Origin: Bacillota bacterium | Lineage (GTDB): Bacteria; Bacillota; Clostridia; Saccharofermentanales; Fastidiosipilaceae | Direction: 5' to 3' | Assembly (NCBI GenBank): GCA_030057555.1 | Contig: JASGUU010000064.1 | Coordinates: 26,645 to 90,644 of the forward strand | DNA length: 64,000 nt | In this document: one piece after another, positions 15,878 to 24,856 of the stretch | Numbering within the stretch: the first letter of the stretch is position 1 | Layout of the letters: the number at the start of each line of letters is the position of its first letter | The notes under the pieces: model-generated | The model's input: the letters and a program-made list of their open reading frames with translations, nothing else | What the model was told of the DNA's origin: nothing | The model's database searches: none | Position numbers and translations under genes: made by a program

Positions 15878-18800
15878 TCCCGCCATCCGCCGCGTCCTTG
15901 TCATCGGCTCGGGACCTATCGTCATCGGCCAGGCGGCCGAGTTTGACTACGCCGGCACCCAGTGCTGCCGCGCCCTCCGCGAGGAAGGTGTGGAGATCAT
16001 TCTGGTGAACTCCAATCCGGCCACCATCATGACGGATCAGACGATGGCCGATGAGATCTACATTGAACCGCTCAACATCCCGACGCTCGAGCGCATCATC
16101 CGCCAGACCCGCCCCGACGGCGTGCTCTCGACGCTCGGCGGCCAGACCGCACTGACACTGTCGATGCAGCTCGCGCACTCGGGCTTCCTGACCGAGCACG
16201 GCGTGCGCCTGCTGGGCGCCCGCCCCGACACCATCTACAAGGCCGAGGACCGCCGCGGCTTCAAGGACGCCATGGCCGCCATCGGCCAGCCCACCATCGC
16301 GAGCGCCATCGTCGAGTCCGTCGCCGACGCGCTCAGCGCTGCCGAAACGGTGTGCTACCCCGTCATCGTGCGCCCGGCCTTTACCCTGGGCGGCTCGGGC
16401 GGCGGCATCGCCGGCGATCCGGACGAACTCCGCGAGATCGCGCGCAACGGTCTGATGCAGTCGCCCATCCACCAGATCCTGATCGAGCACTGCATCGCCG
16501 GCTGGAAGGAGATCGAATTCGAGGTTGTCCGCGACCGCGATGACAACGCCATCACGGTCTGCTCCATGGAGAACATCGACCCCGTCGGCATTCACACCGG
16601 CGATTCGATCGTCATCGCCCCGAGCATCACCCTCGCCGACAAGGAATATCAGCTCCTGCGCTCCGCAGCCCTGTCCATCGTCCGCTATCTCGGCGTCGAA
16701 GGCGGCTGCAACGTTCAGTTCGCCCTCGACCCGGAGAGCTTCGACTACGCCGTGATCGAGGTCAACCCCCGCGTCTCGCGCTCCTCCGCCCTGGCCTCGA
16801 AGGCGACGGGCTACCCCATCGCGAAGATCGCTACGCGCATCGCCCTCGGCTACACCCTCGACGAGATACCGAATGCGGTGACCGGCGAGACCTTTGCCTC
16901 CTTCGAACCGACAATCGACTATGTCGCGGTGAAGATGCCGAAATGGCCCTTTGACAAGCTCGTCTATGCGAAAAAGGAACTCGGCACCCAGATGAAGGCC
17001 ACAGGCGAGGTCATGGCCATCGCGGACTCCTTCGAGGCGGCCCTGATAAAGGCCGTCCAGGGCGCTGAAATCGGCCTCGACAGCCTCAGCCTGCCCGGAC
17101 TCGAGGCCCACTCCGACGAGGAGCTCGCCCGCCTCATCTCCGTACCCACTCACGAGCGTCTCTTCTGCCTCTACGAGGCCCTCGGCCGCGGCTGGACGAT
17201 CGAGCGCATCCACGCGCTCTGCCGTGTCGACCGCTACTTTCTCCATGCCATCAGGCAGCTGCGGGACTTCGATGAAGCACTCGCTTCTGCCAGGGCCGCC
17301 ACCCCCGTCGACAGCCCGCTCGACAGCGATCTCTACCTCCGCGGCAAGCGCTACGGTTATCTCGACGCCACCCTGGCCCGCCTCTCGGGCCGCACCCTGC
17401 CCCCGCCGCTGCCCCCGGTCTACAAGATGGTCGACACCTGCGCCGCCGAATTCGAGGCCACCACACCCTACTTCTACCGTCTCCACCTCGATCCCGCTTC
17501 CGGTGCCGAGAATGAGGCCCTGATCCACATCGGCCGCAGCCGCCGCCCGCGCATTGTCGTCCTCGGCTCGGGCCCCATCCGCATCGGCCAGGGCATCGAG
17601 TTTGACTACTCCTCGGTCCACGCCGTCCACGCGCTGCAGGCCCTGGGCTACGAGGTCGTCATCATCAACAACAACCCGGAGACCGTCTCTACCGACTTCG
17701 ATACCGCCGACCGCCTCTATTTCGAGCCCGTGACCTGGGAGGTCGTAGAGGACATCGTCCGTCTGGAGGAGGCCATCGGCGTAGTCGTGGCCTGCGGCGG
17801 CCAGACCGCCATCCGCCTGACCAGCCGTCTCGCCGCGGCCGGCATCCCCATCCTGGGCTCGACCGCCGACAGCATCGACATGGCCGAGGACCGCGGCCGC
17901 TTCGACGCCCTGCTCGAGCGCCTTGAAATCCCGCGCCCCGTCGGCGACACCGTGCCCGACAGCGACACGGAGGGCGCCCTCGAGATCGCCCGGCGCATCG
18001 GCTACCCGGTCCTGCTGCGCCCCTCCTATGTCCTCGGCGGCCAGAACATGATCATCGCCCGTGACGACGACGACATCCGCGAATATCTCGGAGTCATCCA
18101 GCATTACGCCCGCGGCGGCGATGTCCTGATCGACCAGTACATCCGCGGCATCGAGCTTGAGGTCGATGCCATCTGCGACGGCGAAGACATCCTGATCCCC
18201 GGCTTCATGGAGCACATCGAGCGCACCGGCGTCCACTCCGGTGACTCCATCGCCATCTGCCCGGCGCCCCATGTCGACCGCCAGATCGGGAACCTGATCG
18301 TCGAGACGACACGCAGCCTCGCCCTCGGCCTCGGCTCCATCGGCCTGATCAACATCCAGTACATCCTCCACGACAGCCGCCTCTGGGTCATCGAGGTCAA
18401 TCCCCGCGCCTCGCGCACGGTGCCCTTCCTGTCGAAGATCACCGGCATCCCCATGATCGACCTGGCCATGCGCGTGTCGACGGGGGCGAAGCTCCGCGAT
18501 CTGGGCTTCGGCGTCGGCCTCGCCGAGCGTCCGAGCTTCGTCGCGGTGAAGGTGCCGGTCTTCTCCTACGAGAAGCTTTCGGATGTCGACACCCAGCTCG
18601 GTCCCGAGATGAAATCGACGGGCGAGGTGATGGGCATCGGGCGGGATCTCGATGAGGCTCTGCGCAAAGCCCTCATCGCAGCCGGCTATCCTCTCGACCG
18701 CAGCGGCCGTGTGCTCCTCAGCGTCACGCGTGCCGACCATGAGGAGGCAGCGCTCGTCGCCCGCCGCTTCCACAGCCTCGGCTTTCAGCTTGTCGCTACG

Positions 18801-19163
18801 CCCGGCACCGCCGCGGCTATCCGCGATCTCGGCCTGCCGGTCACGGAGATCGCGAAGCGCGACCCCGGCCATGCCCAGGATCGCACCCCCTATATTCTGA
18901 CTGAGCTTGAACGGGGTGACGTCGCCTGGCTGATCTCAACCTCCGCCCACGGCCGCGATCCCCAGCGCGACAGCGTGCGCCTGCGGCGCCGTGCCGTCGC
19001 CCTCGGTATTCCCTGCCTGACTTCGATTGACACCGCTAATGCCGTCGTCGACTCGCTCAACAGCCACTACAATGACGAGGCCACCGTCCTGGTCGACATA
19101 GCGGCCCTGAAGCAGGGTATCAACGCCCAGATCGAGCGCGGTATCTGGCGCGAGACGCATTAG
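15867..19163 (+). CDS. carB: Carbamoyl-phosphate synthase large subunit
   Basis: Makes carbamoyl phosphate from bicarbonate, ammonia and two ATP for pyrimidine and arginine synthesis. The 1098-aa chain has two homologous ATP-grasp halves, beginning VLVIGSGPIVIGQAAEFDYAG and VVLGSGPIRIGQGIEFDYSS (from about residue 565). Further motifs are LVNSNPATIMTDQTMAD, NNNPETVSTDFDTAD and two ATP-grasp cores (EVNPRVSRSSALASKATGYP; EVNPRASRTVPFLSKITG). A C-terminal MGS-like regulatory domain follows from about 950. ATG 15867 is preferred over 15849 because GGGAGG lies 7 bp upstream. It looks fully functional. Confidence 0.97.
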   Translation: MPRDPAIRRVLVIGSGPIVIGQAAEFDYAGTQCCRALREEGVEIILVNSNPATIMTDQTMADEIYIEPLNIPTLERIIRQTRPDGVLSTLGGQTALTLSMQLAHSGFLTEHGVRLLGARPDTIYKAEDRRGFKDAMAAIGQPTIASAIVESVADALSAAETVCYPVIVRPAFTLGGSGGGIAGDPDELREIARNGLMQSPIHQILIEHCIAGWKEIEFEVVRDRDDNAITVCSMENIDPVGIHTGDSIVIAPSITLADKEYQLLRSAALSIVRYLGVEGGCNVQFALDPESFDYAVIEVNPRVSRSSALASKATGYPIAKIATRIALGYTLDEIPNAVTGETFASFEPTIDYVAVKMPKWPFDKLVYAKKELGTQMKATGEVMAIADSFEAALIKAVQGAEIGLDSLSLPGLEAHSDEELARLISVPTHERLFCLYEALGRGWTIERIHALCRVDRYFLHAIRQLRDFDEALASARAATPVDSPLDSDLYLRGKRYGYLDATLARLSGRTLPPPLPPVYKMVDTCAAEFEATTPYFYRLHLDPASGAENEALIHIGRSRRPRIVVLGSGPIRIGQGIEFDYSSVHAVHALQALGYEVVIINNNPETVSTDFDTADRLYFEPVTWEVVEDIVRLEEAIGVVVACGGQTAIRLTSRLAAAGIPILGSTADSIDMAEDRGRFDALLERLEIPRPVGDTVPDSDTEGALEIARRIGYPVLLRPSYVLGGQNMIIARDDDDIREYLGVIQHYARGGDVLIDQYIRGIELEVDAICDGEDILIPGFMEHIERTGVHSGDSIAICPAPHVDRQIGNLIVETTRSLALGLGSIGLINIQYILHDSRLWVIEVNPRASRTVPFLSKITGIPMIDLAMRVSTGAKLRDLGFGVGLAERPSFVAVKVPVFSYEKLSDVDTQLGPEMKSTGEVMGIGRDLDEALRKALIAAGYPLDRSGRVLLSVTRADHEEAALVARRFHSLGFQLVATPGTAAAIRDLGLPVTEIAKRDPGHAQDRTPYILTELERGDVAWLISTSAHGRDPQRDSVRLRRRAVALGIPCLTSIDTANAVVDSLNSHYNDEATVLVDIAALKQGINAQIERGIWRETH

Positions 19164-19187
19164 GCATCAGAATCAGAAACCGGACCG

Positions 19188-19216
19188 TTGACAGCCGGCC
19201 CGCTGTGGCGTAACAT
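19188..19216 (+). promoter_or_regulatory. Promoter of tRNA-Val
   Basis: TTGACA (19188-19193) and TAACAT (19211-19216) with 17-bp spacing, 18 bp before the mature tRNA. Confidence 0.65.
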
Positions 19217-19233
19217 ACTCAGGCGTCTCATTT

Positions 19234-19311
19234 GGGTTGTTAGCTCAGCTTGGTTAGAGTACCTGCTCGACACGCAGGGGGTCGGTGGTTCGAGTCCACT
19301 ACAACCCACCA
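19234..19311 (+). tRNA. tRNA-Val (GAC anticodon) with C at position 33
   Basis: The acceptor stem GGGTTGT/ACAACCC is perfect, the T-arm is GGTGG-TTCGAGT-CCACT, and CCA is encoded. The anticodon stem CCTGC/GCAGG closes the 7-base loop TCGACAC, so anticodon GAC sits at 34-36 and position 33 is C in place of the near-invariant U. Confidence 0.88.
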
Positions 19312-19313
19312 CA

Positions 19314-19345
19314 AAAGCCCGTAACCGTTGCGGTTGCGGGTTTTT
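19314..19345 (+). terminator. Terminator of tRNA-Val
   Basis: The stem AAAGCCCGTAACCG / CGGTTGCGGGTTTT (two G-U type pairs) with a TTG loop ends in a T-run directly after the tRNA. Confidence 0.88.
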
Positions 19346-19706
19346 CGATTTCAGAGACCCGTGTAGTGCAAGTACGGAAAGCGCCCTGATTCTTTCCTGC
19401 TATCGTTCTTTTGCTGTTCGAACAGAATGCGGACACACTAGAGTCGTGATGCAAAGAAGTAACGCCCTGGACACCATGCCCAGGGCGTTACTTCACTTGT
19501 CTTATAACGCGCGCTCACCTCTGCTCTGCTCGAGGCTTACGTAACCTGCCGTGATCCGCATCACCCTCCCTGCCATCGCACTGCCGGCACATTATGCGTA
19601 CCCGGGTCGGACGTAATAGGCGCGTCTTATGCCGCTGTGCTGCAGATCGAGCTGCCGGTACAGGCTATCCTCGACCCCTCAGGATGTGGCCCGGCGATGC
19701 CAGGGA
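19346..19706. other. Intergenic region with one strong hairpin, no gene seen
   Basis: About 360 bp between the tRNA-Val terminator and the stop of a minus-strand membrane gene. Apart from the hairpin at 19456-19494 I see no coding or regulatory signal. Confidence 0.5.
19456..19494. repeat. Perfect 15-bp hairpin
   Basis: GAAGTAACGCCCTGG and its exact reverse complement flank a 9-base loop (ACACCATGC). No T-run follows on the plus strand (ACTTGTC) or the minus strand. It is the strongest secondary structure in this gap and has no gene close by. Confidence 0.6.
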
Positions 19707-20012
19707 TTATCGCAGCCCGATGAACATGTTGTCTTCGCTCTCACGCACCACCATGTTCTCAACAATATAGTGCAGCATGCGTGTCTGTTCGATCTGCAGA
19801 TTCAGGTGTGCAGAGGCAGCATAGCCGGCAACAATGAGCGCGACAGCAAGCCCGCCAAGCATGACAGGAACGATCCAGTCGCCCTGCAAAACGAACGCGC
19901 TAATCACCGCCAGAATCGCGCTTATAACGGCGGCGGTGTATGCGATGATCTGGATGACGGTGTCGGCACTCTCAGCATATTCTCCGCGATAGCGTCTGTT
20001 TGGATCTAACAT
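19707..20012 (-). CDS. Small two-helix membrane protein (101 aa)
   Basis: I do not recognise the family. A polar N-terminus (LDPNRRYRGEYAESADTV) precedes two membrane helices at about residues 18-42 and 48-67. A soluble C-terminal tail follows (NLQIEQTRMLHYIVENMVV). The start at 20012 is set by GGAGGAGAG directly upstream; longer open frames have no ribosome binding site. It is monocistronic as far as I can see. It lies in the lower-GC accessory part of the window. Confidence 0.65.
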   Translation of the reverse strand: MLDPNRRYRGEYAESADTVIQIIAYTAAVISAILAVISAFVLQGDWIVPVMLGGLAVALIVAGYAASAHLNLQIEQTRMLHYIVENMVVRESEDNMFIGLR

Positions 20013-20486
20013 TTTCTCTCCTCCGTGGTCTGTGTCCTGCTTATAGTGCTGTTCAGCTCTCCTTTCTCCAGATGGCCTCACGCCTCCGGCCCAGTCTGTC
20101 CTTTCCCAGTCCCTCGTGCTCCTGCGGGAATCGGGTACCTTTCATGATGTCCGACACGGATGACATATCTATGTCTCCTGTATAGCACGTGGACAGCTGT
20201 ACGGACAAATAAGCAGCTCCCACCGGCTGCGTGTGGCTCTGACAGCCGCTCCTATGCCGAGATTCGTGATATTCAGGTGATATTCAGAAGCAGGACAAAG
20301 TGCAGTTTGCGTGTCAGCAATGCAGCAGCGCCTTATTCCCGCTTTGAAACAATGGCTTTCGGCATTCTTCTCGATGCGCTTTATGTGCAGAGGAAGCAGA
20401 GGCCAGGCGATGTCAAATCTCTTCCCTGCATCAGGTTGCGCGCCATGCTTCCGCCTGGCGAATATGGCCACATCTTCACATAAAAG
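20013..20486. other. Intergenic region without a supportable gene
   Basis: About 475 bp. Overlapping open frames exist on both strands (about 100 codons each), but neither has a ribosome binding site or a recognisable motif. The region holds the upstream signals of the 19707-20012 gene. Confidence 0.5.
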
Positions 20487-21251
20487 TCACTCCACTCCCC
20501 AGATAATGTAATCTTCTGTTGACTCTGTTGGCTTTGCCATGTGGCGAATCCCTGCACCTGGAATCACATAGGGATAAGGGATAAACGTGGTAGCTTTCGC
20601 AACCACACCAGGCATCACTGTTTCGTCTGTCCGGTACACATACGTGACACACTGATTACCACTCACCACGGTACCGCTGGCAGGAGCGGAGCCATCCAGC
20701 ATCCGTGAAAAAAGACAACCCGGAAAGTTTTCCGGACTCGTCGTGTAGGGAGTGCCTGGCGCGGCATTTTCCACTACATCTGTGGAATCCTTCAGGATGA
20801 GTCCGGATTCAGTGACAAGTTTCACATACACACTGCCTGATTTAGGGAGCACTGTGATCGTTACTGGCGTAGCCCACGTACTTTCAGGATTGTGCCATGA
20901 ATTGCAGGCTTGAGCACATACAGTATAAGTACCTGCCCACGTAAACGCTATCCACCACCCCTCACCAGGAAACAGAATGTATGTATCAGGCACGACATTG
21001 ACGCCATCATGAATATACGTGTGAATGGCAACAGCATTATCGGCGGTCACAATAAACCAGATTAAACCGCCTTCTTCTACTTCGGTGCTTGAAGGCGCAA
21101 TTACACAATTGGTTGGTGGCGGCAGATCTTCGGTCGACCGCTCCAGCGTCGACTCTGTCGCGTGAACCACACCTGTCAGTGGCGTACCTGTCAGCAGAAG
21201 GACCAATACGAGCAGAATGGCGGATGCAGTCTTTGCATGGGTGTTCTTCAT
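20487..21251 (-). CDS. Secreted protein with signal peptide (254 aa)
   Basis: An exported protein of unknown function. A classic signal peptide (MKNTHAK, then ILLVLVLLLTG, then a cleavage-like VVHATES near residue 33) is followed by an Ig-like first half rich in aromatics (GGLIWFIVTADNAVAI; WWIAFTWAGTYTVCAQAC). The second half recalls MucBP-type repeats (SGSVYVKLVTESG; NAAPGTPYTTSPENFPG; VVSGNQCVTYVYRTDE). No LPXTG anchor or membrane tail is present, so it is probably released or loosely bound. ATG 21251 is preferred over 21266 because GGAAGGGGAA precedes it. Confidence 0.72.
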   Translation of the reverse strand: MKNTHAKTASAILLVLVLLLTGTPLTGVVHATESTLERSTEDLPPPTNCVIAPSSTEVEEGGLIWFIVTADNAVAIHTYIHDGVNVVPDTYILFPGEGWWIAFTWAGTYTVCAQACNSWHNPESTWATPVTITVLPKSGSVYVKLVTESGLILKDSTDVVENAAPGTPYTTSPENFPGCLFSRMLDGSAPASGTVVSGNQCVTYVYRTDETVMPGVVAKATTFIPYPYVIPGAGIRHMAKPTESTEDYIIWGVE

Positions 21252-21606
21252 TTCCCCTTCCTCCATTATGCCAAGAAGAACACTGGTTCAACTTGTCTCT
21301 CCGAGCCTTGCTTTAGAACATTTCGCCAACACCATGCAAGTGACATCGAGTCCGTGCATGACATATTTTACAACGATTGACCTGACAGGAAAAGAAAACA
21401 GGTGAAACGGCGATCAAAAATGCAGCAGGATATCTCGCAGTGTTTAAATGGACGACAGGATGCAAATGGAGAATAAGGAGACACCACTCCCCGATGATTC
21501 CAGAAAGCGTGATTCCAGCTGAGACATCTACACGAGGATTGGTGCTTCAAGTGGATGGCCGGGTTTCGTGCAGATAGCTGGAATGGGAAAAGCATTATAC
21601 TGAAGC
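21252..21606. other. Divergent intergenic region
   Basis: About 355 bp between the divergent secreted-protein and esterase genes, fairly AT-rich. It should hold both promoters; I could not single out a convincing pair. Confidence 0.4.
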
Positions 21607-22551
21607 ATGCGATGTCCGATGTGTCCGGGTGTTCGTGAGCTTTTTGACAGCGGGTGGTGTCTTGTGATCAATACTCTGATGAAACGAATGGGTGAAAGAG
21701 CGTATTGGAAAGATCTGGACAGAATAGATTCATCCAGATGCGACAGCAGCGTGAACGAAATCAAGGATATCAGCTATACAGGCAGCAATTCAGATGAGCA
21801 CAAACTGGACATTTACTATGTCAGCGATAACAGAGAGAAGCCGGTCTTCATTGACATACACGGCGGCGGCTTCATCTCCGGCGATAAAAAAGTGAATTCG
21901 CTGTTTGCCAATTACCTTGCGCAGAGAGGCCTGGTGGTTTTCACCCTGAACTACAGGCTGGCGTATCCAACAATAACTGTCTTTGATCAGATAGAAGATG
22001 TAGCCAGTGCCGTCAGATGGATTGTCGCGCATGCCAGAGCCTACGAAGGCAATATAAAGAAAATGTATATCTCCGGGCATTCAGCAGGTGGCGTTCTTGC
22101 AATTGCAGAGTCGTTGCTCTGCAATGATAATAATATGAGAACTGTTTTCAATATGGACGACAGGACTTATAAGTATAACGGTATCATTCTTGATTGTGGA
22201 GCCATGCATTTTTACAGGAAGAGTATTGCCTATTGGGGAATGAGAAATATGATCTTTCCCAAAGGCTATCAAAGGATGGAAAAGTACCAGTACCTGGTTT
22301 TTGAAAATAACAGCCAGCTGTCAACACTGCCCAGAACTGTCCTGCTGACAAACGAAAACGACGAGTTAAAGGACATGAGCTATTATTTCAAAAGAGTATT
22401 GGATGACTATCGCGTTGATAACAAACTCATTGATATCGGGACCGATGGCCATACGGGAATCCTATTCCATACATATACCAGCGGAAATCAGCGAATACTG
22501 GACTGCATTCAGGATTTTTTCAGTTTCCAACAGAGCTCTCCGAGTTCATGA
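21607..22551 (+). CDS. Alpha/beta hydrolase, esterase/lipase family (314 aa)
   Basis: A cytoplasmic serine hydrolase of the HSL/carboxylesterase type. It shows the oxyanion motif HGGG at residues 85-88, the nucleophile elbow GHSAG at 157-161 (Ser159), a late Asp region (LLTNENDELKD) and the catalytic His in DGHTG. Codon use is much more AT-rich than in the surrounding genes, which suggests acquisition. The start is uncertain: ATG 21607 is listed, but no strong ribosome binding site is visible, and starts around 21664-21690 (GTG or ATG before KRMGERAYW) are plausible. Substrate unknown. Confidence 0.78.
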   Translation: MRCPMCPGVRELFDSGWCLVINTLMKRMGERAYWKDLDRIDSSRCDSSVNEIKDISYTGSNSDEHKLDIYYVSDNREKPVFIDIHGGGFISGDKKVNSLFANYLAQRGLVVFTLNYRLAYPTITVFDQIEDVASAVRWIVAHARAYEGNIKKMYISGHSAGGVLAIAESLLCNDNNMRTVFNMDDRTYKYNGIILDCGAMHFYRKSIAYWGMRNMIFPKGYQRMEKYQYLVFENNSQLSTLPRTVLLTNENDELKDMSYYFKRVLDDYRVDNKLIDIGTDGHTGILFHTYTSGNQRILDCIQDFFSFQQSSPSS

Positions 22552-22740
22552 TTGAGAATTTGGATTACTCGCGATCCTGACCACAAGAGACGCGCTGTTT
22601 ATCAGAATCGCCTTTATTACACGACAACAAGGCAAAAGAATCTCGATCGCTTCACAATCTCCTGGAACGTGCCAGGTCGTGCCTGTCAGCCTCGCTGCCC
22701 GCCTTCCTATTTCTATCCCAATTCACATTCCAGCCGTTTG

Positions 22741-22930
22741 TGAGGCTGGCCGCTACACAGGCAATGGGAGAAGGGATCTTCCCTATGCCTGCATGCAGGC
22801 TGCGCTAAAGCTCCGGTGTTTCAAGTCTTTGAGGAAGGCACAAAAAACTTTAACTGTCCCGACAAATAAGACGTGCACCCCCAAAGTGGGATTAAATGAA
22901 CTACAGGGTGCTGGAAATGTACTGTTAGCA
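22741..22930 (+). repeat. Dispersed element E, copy 1
   Basis: About 170 bp closely matches 43421-43590 in the same orientation. Shared blocks include CGCTAC-CAGGCAA, CCTGCATGCA-GCTGCGCTAAA, CTCCGGTGTTTCAAGTCTTT, TGTCCCGACAAAT and TGCACCCCCAAA. No open frame is kept between copies. It lies just upstream of a copy of the ~400-bp repeat, in the convergent gap between the esterase and S41 genes. Confidence 0.8.
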
Positions 22931-22977
22931 TCTGTCGGAGGCTGAACCTGGGGCGCCCAGGCTGACCTGCACTGCCT

Positions 22978-23355
22978 GGGGTGCCTGGCCTGATGCATAG
23001 CGTTCGTGAGCAGGATTTCAACTGTTATACAGACAACTTCGTGTTCTAAGCCAGAAACCAGCACTCGCAGCGTATTGTGTAGCGATAATTCGGGTTGTAC
23101 ACACCAGAATGTGTACAGGCCACTTTTTTCCCTACACTGAATACTGTACCCAGGTCAAAAGAGCTGTTTTCTACGAGCAAAGAAGCAGGCTGCAGCAGCC
23201 GAAAGAGGCAGGCAGCACGCAAAACAACCATAACGGTTAAACAGACCTGTTATCTGGAGTTCCTAAATACACCTCGGTAGGAACGACCGGGATGTACTGC
23301 TTGTCAGGCCTCTCGGCCGTCTGCTGTTCTGTAACCCGGATCGTCCCGCCGGGAA
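22978..23355 (+). repeat. ~400-bp dispersed repeat, copy A
   Basis: Homologous along its length to copy B (28028-28416, same strand) and copy C (32771-33190, opposite strand). Shared blocks include CACTCGCAGCG, ACTGTACCCAGGTCAAAA, CTGTTTTC-ACGAGCAAAG and GCAGGCTGC-GC-GCCGAA. A hairpin at 23096-23117 (TGTACACA-CCAGAA-TGTGTACA) is kept in all copies. Copy A is the most diverged. The rest of the gap to 23518 shows nothing I can name. Confidence 0.85.
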
Positions 23356-23518
23356 ACAGCAACTGCTTCTCGCGTGATTGCTGGAGCAGGGCCTGGCTTC
23401 GGGGCCCGAAGGCATGCTGACATTCAGGTAACAGGGAATTCCGGCCTCTTCTTGGGTACCTGTGCCATCGCGGTCATCATGCTCTGGTCAGGCAATGATC
23501 CGGTGAAATACAGGACTG

Positions 23519-24769
23519 CTATTTTATGAGAGACAGTACATAGTCCAGATCAACATCCCTTTGCAGGTGCTCTTCCGACCAGGGTATATGGATATCCGGT
23601 ATTACACCGACATCGTTCATGCCTTTGCCTTCGTCAATGGCAAGACTCCTGGAAGTAGGGTACAGGAAGTAGTACTTTCCAAAATGAAGCATGACACAAT
23701 TTGAATAGTCAAGAATGCCCAGTGTCGGTCTGCCAACAACGGTTACCTTCGGCATCTGCTTCATCATGGAGACAAAGTTGTCGCCCGAAGAGCCACAGGT
23801 TACGTCCGACAAAATGTAGACCTTTTCAGGGGCATTTTTTCTGCCTGTCACGCCGGCGAAATAGCTGTTGTCGGAATCATATTTGACAAAGCCTTTGCCC
23901 CGGTTTCTCCTCAACTCGCCCGCCATTTCCTCGAGCAGCACTTTCGTTTCCTCAGAAATGCCTTCTGTCTGCAGATAGGAGGAAAACTCCGCCAGCCTTC
24001 TGTCCACATTTGCTTCGGTATGGAGAATTTCCATCCCATAGGCTTCCTGATCAACATCGTCATAGCCTTTGCCTTCCGGAAGAGCATATGGCAATAAAGG
24101 GAAATACAGGGAATCGCTCCCGCCATTGTTAACCCTTACATCAATAATGAGATGATCTATCTTCTCAATATTGGCTTCCAGGTCATCATATAAGCGCTGT
24201 ATTTCTTCTTCATGAGCAAAGTCTTCCATTTTCATGTAGTATGTGTTCTCGTTGAGAAATCTGGCCTCAAAAAGAGCATCCGGTAATGTCCCCGGGTCTG
24301 CATCCCCGATTTGCTGTGAGATTGTTCTGCCGTCTCTCACAACATCCACACAGCCGGACCGCTTGACCAGATAAGCCCAGTCCAGATATTGCCTTTCCTC
24401 TTTGGCACTGACAAAAACAGCCTGGTTTTCCCTGAAAAAATCATCTATCCCCAGACCGGCAACGGCTATGATTTCATCACCTTTTTTCAGCCCGGTACCC
24501 TCTGCAGCTGATGTTACAAACAGCCTGCCGCTGTTTTTCCTCAGCTCAAAGCCTTTTGCCGGAGCCTGATGCGAACCGAATGACACATGCGAAACAACGC
24601 CGAAGCCGGCCAGATAGGACTTCACCAGGTAGAGGAAATCTTCGTCTTCCATATCAGGATTCAGTTGTTCACGAAAAGCGTCAGGGTTAATGCCTTTGAT
24701 ATCTTTCAATGTAGAGGAATCATTCATCATAATCCCTACGATCGTGTTGAAGATTTCTGCTTTATCCAT
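23519..24769 (-). CDS. S41 family peptidase with PDZ-like region (416 aa)
   Basis: A tail-specific-protease-type hydrolase. The N-terminal ~60 residues are helical. A PDZ-like segment follows (GFELRKNSGRLFVTSA; LKKGDEIIAVAGLGIDDFF). The S41 core has IDHLIIDVRVNNGGSDS and the catalytic serine region TCGSSGDNFVSMM, then VVGRPTLGILDYSN. No signal peptide is present, which is unusual because most S41 proteases are exported. The start follows a weak AGAAAG. It lies 87 bp downstream of the AGE epimerase on the same strand, so the two may share a transcript. Composition is lower-GC than the core genes. Confidence 0.82.
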   Translation of the reverse strand: MDKAEIFNTIVGIMMNDSSTLKDIKGINPDAFREQLNPDMEDEDFLYLVKSYLAGFGVVSHVSFGSHQAPAKGFELRKNSGRLFVTSAAEGTGLKKGDEIIAVAGLGIDDFFRENQAVFVSAKEERQYLDWAYLVKRSGCVDVVRDGRTISQQIGDADPGTLPDALFEARFLNENTYYMKMEDFAHEEEIQRLYDDLEANIEKIDHLIIDVRVNNGGSDSLYFPLLPYALPEGKGYDDVDQEAYGMEILHTEANVDRRLAEFSSYLQTEGISEETKVLLEEMAGELRRNRGKGFVKYDSDNSYFAGVTGRKNAPEKVYILSDVTCGSSGDNFVSMMKQMPKVTVVGRPTLGILDYSNCVMLHFGKYYFLYPTSRSLAIDEGKGMNDVGVIPDIHIPWSEEHLQRDVDLDYVLSLIK

Positions 24770-24856
24770 ATGTACTTTCTAATGACGGATCCTTTGGGTA
24801 ATGGAAAGTTAACCATCAACCGGGCGTGGAGTCTCCGGAAAAAGCATGCATGCACC

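Noticed and set aside
15831..18872. A 1,013-codon open frame antisense to carB
   Set aside because: It is a composition shadow of a highly conserved gene in GC-rich DNA; it has no ribosome binding site or known motif.
14170..20160. TCCGACACGGAT motif shared between 14170-14190 and 20140-20160 as a repeat family
   Set aside because: Only about 12-20 bp with two occurrences; too short to support without a genome search.
20160..20483. Protein gene in the gap at 20.2-20.5 kb
   Set aside because: Equally long open frames exist on both strands over the same bases, without ribosome binding sites or familiar motifs.
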